NCBI GenBank assembly: GCA_003546025.1
Contig: QPKB01000003.1
Span: 6,340,363-6,404,362 of the forward strand
Source of the DNA: Camphora micrantha
Lineage: Eukaryota; Streptophyta; Magnoliopsida; Laurales; Lauraceae
Length of the DNA: 64,000 bases
Direction: 5' to 3'
Position numbers and translations under genes: made by a program. This document shows positions 35,701-47,700 of the stretch, one piece after another. Every line of letters starts with the position of its first letter. The first letter of the stretch is position 1. Under the pieces are notes generated by a model, which was not told where the DNA came from, did no database searches, and saw only the letters and a list, made by a program, of their open reading frames with translations.

Positions 35701-38700
35701 CTCAATGTAAGAGGCATGTAGACATGCAGTCTAAAAATCTTGCTTTTGCATTTGTAATTCTCACAGCCGCCGATTGCAATGTTGCAAAGACCACTGCCTT
35801 TTGTCTAGTATCACAGGTTGACTGATTTTTTGAGAGCTCGAGTGAGTTGGGCATGAACCTTACTTGAGATTCTCAATCACATCTCTTATGTTCCAATCTC
35901 TTCTTTTGAAAATCTTTATAGAGGCATTGGGGTTTTCCTGGGTAATTCAGAAGGCATTGCCATAAATACAAATAACCAAGAAACTCTGCCCCAAAATATT
36001 CAACTAAGTCGTAAACCAGAAGGAAAATGGATACAGGCAATGCTTTGATGTTCATATACAAGATTTCAGAACTATCTAAAACCCTCTACATTCTGCATAC
36101 ACTGAAAAAGACATGTACTCATAATATACTTCTTATGTGGAGTTGGGTTCTTATACAGTGAACAGACAATCTATATTCATCAGACGATCCAACAAACTGA
36201 GTGCTCATATGCAGTGAACAACAAACAAACTGAGTGCATCTTCGAATGTGTAGAGCAAAGGTTAGATTTTGGAATTTTAGTTTACTTGTTCTAGAATTGC
36301 AGAGAAAAAACTAACAAAAAAGGGGAAAAAAAAGAGAGATGGATTTGGTTAAAATACAAATGCAAAAGAGAGAAGCTTTTTAAGTGTTGGGATGAGGAGT
36401 ATTTAGAGCTCTGAAAGTTGAGGCTGTTTTTTTCTTTTCCTTTCCTTTCTATGATTAAGAAGAAAGGAAAATGATGGGAAAAATTGGGCATTTGGAGCTT
36501 CCAGTAGGGTTCTCTCCAAACCAGAAAGAACAGAAAATCCTAGACCCTTTACCCTAGATTCAGCCTTGGTGAAGAAAGGGAAATCTGTGTGATATCGCAA
36601 AAAAGAGAATTTCAGTCTTTTGCTAACCCTTCTTTCATGCACGATCACATTTTTGGTAAAATTTTTATAGTCAACACTGCCCAGTTAAACCAAAGTTTAA
36701 GGGCCCTTGTACTATCAAAATCCCATTATGATATATATCAAGTTATCACAAGGACAAGCTGCACTTAAGGATGGTTGCACTTGCACCACCCTATTTCTGA
36801 CCATCCTATGATTCATCAACTGCTTCCTCACTGAGAGAGAGAGGATTAGGTTGTGGGACTGATATAACATTGATGTATATATAATTATATATTCACAAAA
36901 ATATTATTATGATCAACGATTGTGCATAAGGATAAAGTAGACCACCCCATTTTTGGGCCACCTGGCCCACCATTGTTCCATCGTCCCCACCTTCCATGAG
37001 TTGGCACTTACTTCAATTTGACACTCATCTTACTGTTGCTAACCATAAGATTGATAATTTCAAAGCAAACATTTCGGGATTCATTGTAATTTATTTCTCT
37101 ATGAAAAAAAGATCAAAGAGTTAAAATAATTAAAGCGAGAAAATAGATTTTAAATAAAATAGTTACAATAATATTAAAAAATAGAAAAGGCCTCATTTAG
37201 GATTGTTGCTTTAGGCCTCAAATTGTCTCAAGCCGGCCCAGCAGACTACATTATCAAAAGATAGGCCTCATGGTGCGCAAAAAATAAACATATGATAAAT
37301 CATTCTAAATTAGTGCTTTAATCACGTTGTGTTCAATCCAATGGTTATATCCCTTCCTTGAGGGAAGAGCTGAAGCATTCTATAGGTGAAGAGGCAGGGC
37401 CATAACTTGAAGTTTTAGATCTTTCAAAGGTGACACTGACATGTATACGTTTGATTTGACCTTCCTTGACCACACAATGTGGTCCATGAAGAATTCTAAA
37501 GGAAACTGCATTTCATTAAAATCAACCATGCTTTATTATGAGAAGTCTCAATTTATACACAAGAAGTGGACATGTTTAGGAATTTAAAATTTAAACTGGT
37601 CCCTACTATCTCTAACCTAACATCAATTTCCCCTCTCCTAAGTCCTAATATCTCTCACTAACAGTACACCCCACCCTTCCATAAGAAGAGAAGAAATATA
37701 ACATATAAAAATATGGTAAATCTCTGCACATAGAAGTCTTTGTTGTCTTTTTTGTATTTCCTTATTTTATTTTATTTTTTTGGCAGGTTGATTCTGCCTT
37801 TGCATCAGATAAAGCAGTCGAGCTTGACTCAGCCTTGGGTTCCCATTGTGTGCAATATAGAGAAGTTCAAGGAAATGAGACAGAGAAGTTCTTGTCATAT
37901 TTTAAGCCTTGTATCATACCCATTGAAGGAGTATTTTCTTCAGAACAGGGGCATTCAGACAATGAAACATATAAAATTTCCTTGTTAGCATGCAAGGGGG
38001 ATCACGTTGTCCATGTTAATGAAGTAAGCATTCTTTGACAATACATTTTGAGATACCAGTCTTATCTGTCATATTTCCGTAAAAGCTGATCCTAGATTGA
38101 TGGGTTAAGACCAAGATGACGGTGACAACAACAACAACGATGATGATGATGATGATGATTTCTTGAAATATGCGTGTAAATGTAGTTCTTGGTGCCAAAA
38201 AATGCCAGTTTTTCCCCTGCTCTTTGAACTCTTGATCATGTAACAAGGATGTGAACTTTGATAAAAACGTGTTATGTATCAAGATCAATCAAAAATAGAA
38301 TTCTTTAATGGAAAAAGGATCCAAAAGGACAAGAGAAGATGAGAATGGTAAGGATGTGTGGTTCTCAATGCGAGAATTCACACCAATACATAGATCCTTT
38401 TTTAGAATGTTTCAGTATAATCGTCAGTAAATCAGCAGCAAATCAGCCTGAATGTTTCAGTATAATCGTCAGTAAATCAGCAGTAAATCAGCCCCTATCT
38501 AGGGGTTAACTATCATCTACAGGCTTCTACAGAATATACAGGATATGGTACAAGTTTAGTGTCAGCAGGAGTGTCTGTTGTATATTCTTAATTCTAGTCT
38601 TCCAATGGTCTACGAGAATACATTGTCCTTCACTCTTCTTTAGCAAGCTACTGTCCTCATGTATCAATCATACCTTGAACTTGACTTCTGAAAAAAGTTA

Positions 38701-41700
38701 AAAACCTTAGGCTCTTTTTTTTTTTTTTTTGGTGGAATAGGGAGATTTCAAAAGTAAACCCACCTTAATGTGCCCTAGTTTTTAAGGAGTGATTAACCTT
38801 TATTAAAGTAAAATGTCTCTGAGTAGGAAAATCGATGCTTTTGGAAAACAAAAGGCTGTTTTGCAGGCTAAAACCTAGGATTTAGACGGGCTTTGTCATG
38901 CCAGTCCAAAGTGTGCCAAAGTCCTGCCTGGGGCAAATGTTTTTGGTCCGAATTCAAGCTGATGTTCTGAGTCATCCTTCTCATCATTGATGAGGCCCAC
39001 TGCTAGATGTGAGTCTGGCCCAGCCAAATTATCTAGTGTTAGGCAAACATCAGCCCAGGCCCAGCCCATTACTTGACCAAATTTTTAGGCCCTAATTCAG
39101 TTCATGGGCCTGAAAACTCAGCTTGAATGCACACAAACCAGGCTGGACTTCAGCTGTTCCCAAGCTGGTCCAGCAATCCTACGTGCACCATGAGGTACAC
39201 TTCACCTCCATTATGGTATTCTTTATGCTTTTCTTTTCCTTTTTGCCAAACATATATTTATTTCAACCCTTTTTGTTTCTTGTCAATACAGTTTTAACAC
39301 ACCCATTTCGTTTTATCTCCTTTCTGCCATTACTTTATAATGTTATCATTCATATACTTTCTTAAGTACATGCATTGTCTATTAATAAACAGAAACACTA
39401 AAAGCTCAAGCTGTTAGTGAATGACAAAACAATGTATATCAAAGGGTCCTGACAGCCCCTTAATGTGTGGGGCTCCGCATGTGGACAAAAACACACCGAA
39501 TGACCAACATGGATAGAAACACGTCCCCAGTGATTTGAACATATGATATCCAGTTATGATGCCATGTTAATAACTCGAAACACCAAAAGCTCAAGCTATT
39601 AGTGAACGACATCAAAGCATCCTGACATTGTCTATATGTTGCAGGAATGTTGTTTTTACACCATCATATATTTAAATCTTGTCATATGAATGTCATGATT
39701 TGTTGTGTTTTTTCACAATCAGTTCATGTGATGTACAGTCAAATGGATTACTATTGACTATTGATTGCATATTAACCAGGTACCATTTTCTCGGTCCTCA
39801 CTGAATCACAATGATGTATTTATACTTGACACAAAGTCAAAAATCTTTCTCTTTAGTGGATGCAATTCCACCATGCAGGAAAGAGCAAAAGCTTTGGAGG
39901 TCATTCAATATATAAAAGACAACAAGCACAGTGGGAGGTGTGAAGTGGCAACTATAGGTAGGATCATTATATTGTTCTAATGGAAATGTATGGCAATTTC
40001 TGACTGTTTTGTTAGTATAGAGGATGGCAAGTTTGTTGGTGATTCTGATGTTGGGGAGTTCTGGAGCCTATTCGGTGGTTATGCTCCCATTAGCCGAGAT
40101 TCTCCTTCTGCAATTCAGAAGGATCCTACAAATTTATCAGAGAAGCTATTTTGGTGAGCTACAACTGCCCTGCATGAGTAGATTTTGATTAATGCTTTCC
40201 AGAGTGACTTATGCATTTAATTTAGGTGTTATTTTGTAACTTATGTTCATAATACCTTACCTTGAATTGATGATTCTTTCTACTGTAGGATAAATAAAAG
40301 AAAAATGTTCCTAGTTGGGCCTGCTCCATTAAAGAAAGAAATGCTGAATACAGAGAAGTGTTACATGTTAGATTGTGGTACTGAGATTTTCATCTGGATG
40401 GGAAGAAATACGTCACTAGCTGAGCGGAAAATGTCTATTTCAGTTACAGAAGTAAGAAGATATATATGCTTCTATATGTTACGTGTACATATTTGTGTTG
40501 TCCAAAGTGTATGCATGTGTGTGTGCCTGTTTGTGTGTCATCAGTTGGTGTGCATGCAACATGTGTGCATTCATTTATTTTCTCTGGTTCATGCGCAGAT
40601 ATTGTGTGGGCACATTGCCTATGTTTTGTATGAAGTTTCCATTGATGTGTCTTTTACTTCTGTATGATTATGTGTTGGTGACTGTCTTTTACTTCTGGAT
40701 GATGAACATTTGCTTCTGTCATACATTTTGTGATTGCAGCAGTTTATATTTATGCATTTTCCATCTTTATGCCTGCTGGTGCATATGGATCCAGATGCAC
40801 ACTCTTGAGTTTATCCGTATTATCTCATAGTAATGCCTTAAAACTGAGAAGTTCATCTGATGCCTTCCCATATTAACAATTTAGGACTGTTCTCAGATGC
40901 ATGACACTGACTTACCTGCCTTACTGCATTATAGGATACTGTAGCTTCTCAAGGCAGGTCATCAAGCACTCACATAACTTTCTTGACTGAAGGATCTGAA
41001 ACTGCCACATTTAGGTCATATTTTGATGATTGGCCTCAAACTACAGTCACAAATTTATATGAGGAGGGTCGAGGGAAAGTAGCAGGTTCATCTCTTGCTT
41101 CGAAAGTTTTTGAGAGCTGAAGTGGTTGTATACTTCTACTCCCTATTTGTGATGCATTTGCAATGTATTTTTTTCCTTTCTTCACAGCAATATTCAAGCA
41201 GCAGGGTTTTGATGTGAAGGAACTTCCTGATGAAGACCATGTCTCGCAACCTTTTATCGATTGCAGTGGCGTTCTAAAAGTAATTTATTTATGTCTACAG
41301 CTCTTAATATAAATTTAATATAAAAACCACACTTTTAGCATTTCTTGATTTGAATTCTCAAATTGTTTTAGGTTTGGCGAGTTGATTGTCATAACATCTA
41401 TCTTGTTCCAGTCGCGGAACAGGGCAAGCTTTTCAGTGGGGACTGCTATATTGTGCAGTATATATATCCTGGTGATGAAAGAGATGAGTATCTATTTTAT
41501 GTGTGGATGGGACATCACAGCATTATGGTAAGACAGCTGCTTTGCAGGGAAGATCTATGCTGTCATTGGTCAAGAGAGACAATAGGCTCCTGAACTGCAG
41601 GAACATGCAGGTCTCTGAGCTGTGTACTTCACACTCATCATGATAAGGACAGTCCCTTATCATGTGGGGCCTATGCAGGCCCGTATTTCAGTAACAAGCC

Positions 41701-44700
41701 AAACTATATATTGGGGATCCACAAAAAATGGAGACTAGAACATCAATGACCTCCATTTATCCGTCTTCTTTATCTAATATTAGGATGACCATTATTATCA
41801 TCCAATCCAATATATTTTTATTGGTTTCTTGTTCAAAATTGGGATTGCCATTTTCAACTGGACAATTGATTGATGACGGACCGTGTATACATATACTGGG
41901 ATCAGGAAATCTAAGGCTTCCTGAGACACTGGAGTCAGGGCCCTTTCTTTATGGACATGAAACGGGCTATATGGAAATATCTGTGCCTAGGTTTCCATCT
42001 TTTGTAGAGAGTATTTCTTGCCTTGTTTAATCTACTTAGAGCAAACAGCGGAAAAAAAAAAAAAAAAAAAAAAAAAAAACACTAGTTCTGGTATCATGCA
42101 TTATAAAAATGCTTCCTTTGTTCTGATGAAAATCAGTACATTCCTACTTCACATGACATTCAGCTTGACAAGATGCCTATAGTGCATAGAGCAAGAATAT
42201 TTGACTTGTTCAATATTGCACATATCCTCCCACTACCGGTGGGCTGATCTCTTCACCAAAGCCATCCTAAAGTCTCACCACAACTTTCTTACTAACAAGC
42301 TGATGCTTCGTCAATCTTCGCATCAAGTTGAGGGCTAGTGTAGAGATAGAAAAGTTCACTGAAGATCCTGCTTCCATAGACTATCATATTAACTTGAGAA
42401 AATTATATTATATAGTCCTCCATGTGCCATATCTATTGCTATAAATAGATAGGATTAAGAGAAGTCCACCACAAAATGTGATAGGACTTGTTTCTGCATT
42501 TCCGTCTTCCGTATCTGCATGCCATCAATAAGATCTAGAAAATGTACATACTTTGTATATAGCATAGTGTATTATGTAATGTACATGTATTATACAATAC
42601 ATGTGTTTATAGTCATGTACTTGGGTTAAGTTCAGGTATGTGAAGCACAAAATTGAACCAGGCCCAAACCTCATGCGGATTTTAGAATTAACGCCTGAGC
42701 TTGAGCCGAACCCAAACAACCCCAACCTAAATTTCACATTTGATCCGGTTGGGCCATATGGCTTGAGTTGCATTCCTACTGCTGAGAAATGCCCATTCAA
42801 CTGAAGTGGCACTGAACGGTCGTACACCACTCCACTAGCTTGAGTCACCTTTCCCATCCAGTGCTGATTCTATTTGTATTATCTAATAACACTCTGTCTA
42901 TTGTTATATATTTTCTTTTCTTTCTTTCTTTTTTAATAAAGCGCTGCATCAGATAGAAAATGTTTCATTTTTGGATGCAGAATGTTTCTTTCCATTTGGA
43001 TTGGTAGCAACAACCTGTATCCTCTCATTTTCAACTGATGCTCTTGAAACTTTTATGATATCTTGCTTTTGAATTTGCAATTTTGCATCACCATTTCCTT
43101 AATTTTTTAGTTTTATTTTGCAGGAAGACAGAACTGATGGGACCTCTCTTATGTGTTCAATGGTTGATTCAATCAAAACTCATCCCGTTATGGTTTGTGG
43201 ATGCTTCCTTGCTTTTGAAGTTTCTCATAATTTATGCTTATAGCTGATGGGCCTTGATCATTACCTCTTAATGAGAAAACTCTACAACTGCTAAGAAAGG
43301 AGTAGTTTAGGAATTTGTATGTTGGTGCACATGCCGCGGAAAACCGGTGCCTCAACAAAGTTTTCTGTGTTCTGCAGAAACTAAATTCCGACCTCCCCCA
43401 TAGGAATTTATTTTCCGTGGAATTGTGGAAAAGTCAGTTAAAAAATATGAAAGGCCTGGATGTTTACAGGTTCAGAACATTCTACCAATTTAGTTTCTAG
43501 CTGAAGACAGGCTTGTGACTGCTAGAGATTCATGAATTTAAAGAATACTGTAGAGTTGCAGAAGGTATTCCTATGCTTAATGATGCAGTGACAGGTCCAA
43601 GACAGTACCCAACTGTCTTAATATTACTATACAACAGTAACTCAGTGGGTGCAATGTTTGTTTCACAAGAAAAGCAAGGAAAGCAAGGAAACGGTTGATC
43701 CAGTCTCAACAATAGCAGATTTCAAGACATAAACACATGCATACCAAGAGAAGTATGGAATAGGTGTAAGGAGTGTGTAGAACAGAGATGTATAAACCAA
43801 ATTAACCCACTGTTACTTCAACCCCACGATTTCTAATAATAATCAATCCAACCCACAATTTCTAACAACGATCATTATTTACTGACTCATGATGTCATAG
43901 AGGAATGAAAACCAAATCTAATTAGAAAGAAATCAGAGCTTTTAATGGAGTTTCTTCAAAAAAAAATAACCTAGGGTTTTTGATATCTTAGTCCCCCTTA
44001 AACTAAGATATTCCAATTTCATGACCAAAATTCAGGTAATGTCACTAGAGTAGCTTGACTCTAGTCAGCATTTTTTTAAGACTCTTTTGCTCCGAATCCC
44101 ATGATATCATGGGAACAGTGTATGTCACAAAAACTGATAAATCCCATGAAATCATGGCTTTTATGCAGCATCTTAGAGAAATCTTTTTTTCCAAATGATA
44201 AAACTTGAGAAATGGTGATCAGATGTGTATTTACTTTTCACAAAATGTCAGTTTTCGTGTTCTATAAAAAATGAAATTATTTACTAGTTGCAAAAAATAT
44301 ATGATACAGAAATTGATAAATCCCATGATATCATGGGATATGGTGCAAAAAAAATTAAAAAAACAATGTTGACGAGAGCTCTCGTGACATTATCTAAATT
44401 TGGGTCATGAAATTGGGAAAAACAGAATTTAAGGTGAACCATTATGTCAAACCCTTAGTCCCCTGTTTCTGTTTGCTTACATGGATGAGCTTGTCAGAAT
44501 TTATAAAATACCCCTCTACTATGATATTAGTATTAAAATAGTCCCTAGGTGATGAAAAACATAAAAACTAGGACTGTTTTTGGCTTCTCTAATTAGATAG
44601 GGCTTTTGACGCATGGGTTAGAACCCTATGTGGTCGAACAAATGCCCCCTAGGTATACAAATGCCTGCTCAATTATGTGATTTTCAGTCTCAATCATGCC

Positions 44701-47700
44701 ATCTTCATCACTTAGGCTTGCATCTAACCGGAATCTTCTTCGCAAAGCATGCCTATGTAACTCCTGGGACTCTTCATATGAGAATTGCCAGAAATTATTC
44801 TGTCTATAGACACATTGAAGTTGATCAAATAATCCGTAGAGCAGTGACAATTGAAATGCACACCCAGTACAGAGTTATCGTGTTGATACTTTTTAAATGA
44901 GTAAAATAGCTTTCTTTTTTGTAGAAAATTATGGAGTCTGTTAAGTGTGAAAGTGTCACAAATTTCCCTTTCATGATTGCTATCACTATTCACTATAACA
45001 GCTTCTTGTCTTAATTTTCCTTATTTAATTTTCAATCAGTGTTCCACCTGCAGCATTGATACTACTATTGTGGTTAGTCATAACACTTTCATTCTGCTTT
45101 AGGCTCAAATTTTCGAGGGAAAGGAGCCAATTCAGTTTCCTTCAATTTTTCAAAAATTGATAGTTTTCAAGGTGCAGGTTCAAGTCCCGTTCATTCCCCA
45201 CATTCAGATTTCATATAGATTTTTTTTGTTTATTATGTAATATAGAACCCATTGTCTAATAAGAAAAATCATGAATTGGATGTGGTTTGGAATTTTCCTT
45301 TTTCATGTAGGGTGGGATGAGTTCTGGGTATAAGAGATTCATCTATGAAAATGGAAGTGTGGATGAAACATATGATGGAGATAAGACAGCTTTGTTTAGA
45401 GTTCAAGGATCTGGTCCTGAAAACTTGCAAGCCATCCAAGTTGATCTAGTAAGTTGATTATTGATACCTTTTCTAGTGACGTTAATAAGGATCTCTTGTC
45501 TGAATAACACCTTACCGAATTATGAGATTGGTAATATTGACAATAACCTATAGCATAGATGGAAGGTGCTAATTGTTGCAATGTCTGGTTTCAAGTCACG
45601 ATGCTTATAAAAAAAAGACCTTATTGGCAGGCATTTAATAGTCTGATGGATGTATTAAATAGAAATTTTGAAATGACTTCATGTGGCCAACTGGGAATTG
45701 TTTAAGCTTGATCAGTCATTTCTTCTTGAACTGTGAAATTATGCGTCCTCCTTCTAAACTATTAAATATTAGATACTAATAGTACTGATCATGGAGAATA
45801 GACCAATGACCCTGCTGCTTGAACCACAAACTTACCTTCCATGTTAGAGATGGAGATACAGAAAGTGGGGTATGAATCAGATACAAGCATCTCTGGACAA
45901 ATTTCTCTTTACTTAGGTTGATTTACCGAAGAGTGGAACCCATCTTTGAAATTATAAACACGGGAAATGCTGCAGAGATGTGAGTGAAAGCTTGAGAATA
46001 TGATAGAAAACTAGAAAAATGAAATGCTATTTGCTGAACAAATGTTGAAGAGGTTCTCTGCAACATCTCTGTCACTGGGTGCATGTGTGTGAGCTTTGCC
46101 CACCATGAATGTGTCCTGGTCTAAAATATAAGGCCTATTCATCAGGTTTGCCACGCTTGTATAGCAGACGTACAGTTTGGGAAAATAAAGTGGCCAACTG
46201 TTCATTTGCAATATTTCAATGTACATATGTGGTTGGCCTGATGCGCAGCAAGCTTGACTTATATGCCGATCATTGATTTAGGTGTTTCTCTTTACCTCCT
46301 TTTCTTCATTTTTCTTCACATGGATGGCTATTTGTCCAACAAGGAAAGTTTGCACTACATCTCTTCAATAGGCTTCCTCTTCCACATAATTCTTTTTCCC
46401 TAGCCGTTAAGTAAAATCATTATCCAGAGGCTGAGGCCAATCAACAGTCTTAAAGTTGTTGCATTTATCCGTCTAGTCTGTACACTTAAGGATTTGAAAA
46501 ACTTGGAAATTATAGAACTGGTCATCAGTCCAAATATGAGTACAGAAATGTTTTAACCCATGATTGTCATCCATGGATTTTGGGATAATGACCGTACAAC
46601 AGGCCTTAAATCCGGAAATCGCCCCAGAACTGTTGCAAAAAATGAAATGCCCGCAGAGTAGAGCTGTTCGTACTCAAAAGGATACGGTGAAAGTGATGAT
46701 TTTACCCTTATTCGTGACCGTACGATATCACTTGTTGCGATATCCTACGGTCATAGGATATCACATCTTGCACCTGAGTTTAAATCTCTGGATTTGAGAT
46801 ATGCCTGAGAACCTCCCATTGCCAGAACACACAAGCAGTGTTGTCAAGGCTTCGGAGAAGATGGGAATCAGACAATGGGACAACTTCATCACCCGTTGTA
46901 ATTGTAGACTGTGGTCAAATAACAGAGGACTGATATCATGAAATGCCGGATATAAAAATCAAAACAATGAAGTGGAGAGGGTTATTATTAACTTAAGCTT
47001 ATGTAACAAGAGAAATATTAATGTAAACTTATGTAAGATCCCACAACAGCCCACGAAAAGCCGAAAATGTGCTTTGCGTTTGGGCGGGAAGAGGTAATCT
47101 TGCGATATCCTATGGTCATAGGATATCACATAATGCGATATCCTACATCCCTAGGATATCGCAATGTGAGATATCCTACAACCATAGGATATCGTACAAT
47201 TAAGGGTAAAATCGCCACTTTCACACTGTCCTTTTTGTGTACGAGCAGTTCTGCGGTAATTACCCTTTTTCCGACAGTTCTCGGGCGATTGTCAGGTTTG
47301 AGACCTGTTGTAAAGTATCCCATGGATTTTTAGTAGCTCGAATATCAAATGTTCACCATCCCAAATATCCAGAAGACTGAGAGAGCTGTCTTCTACATTA
47401 ACCTGCATTTGGCAGAAGCTATTATATAAGCTTGTTTTGCAGTGTCTGACATTCCCTGTTCTAAATTGTTCTGAATTTGTTGGACCTTAATGCTTCTCTT
47501 TTATGTTCTTCTAAGTAGGCCACCTGACTTTCTATTTTTATTTTTGAAATGGTTCTTTATAGTTTCCTATAAACTAATTGTGCTAGAAAAATAACAAACA
47601 CCCATCACTTAAGCAACCTCTTGTTCCACACAAGGCCACAACCAAAAAGTTTGCTTCCATACTCGGTCTTTTGCTGAACCTGGACAGGTGATCGAATTCA

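Noticed and set aside
41728..42030. 100-codon + strand ORF in a villin intron
   Set aside because: No similarity recognised; it lies in intronic repeat sequence ending in a poly(A) run.
45176..45190. ggttcaagtcc, a tRNA B-box-like sequence
   Set aside because: No A box, acceptor stem or cloverleaf around it, and it lies directly behind a villin splice donor.
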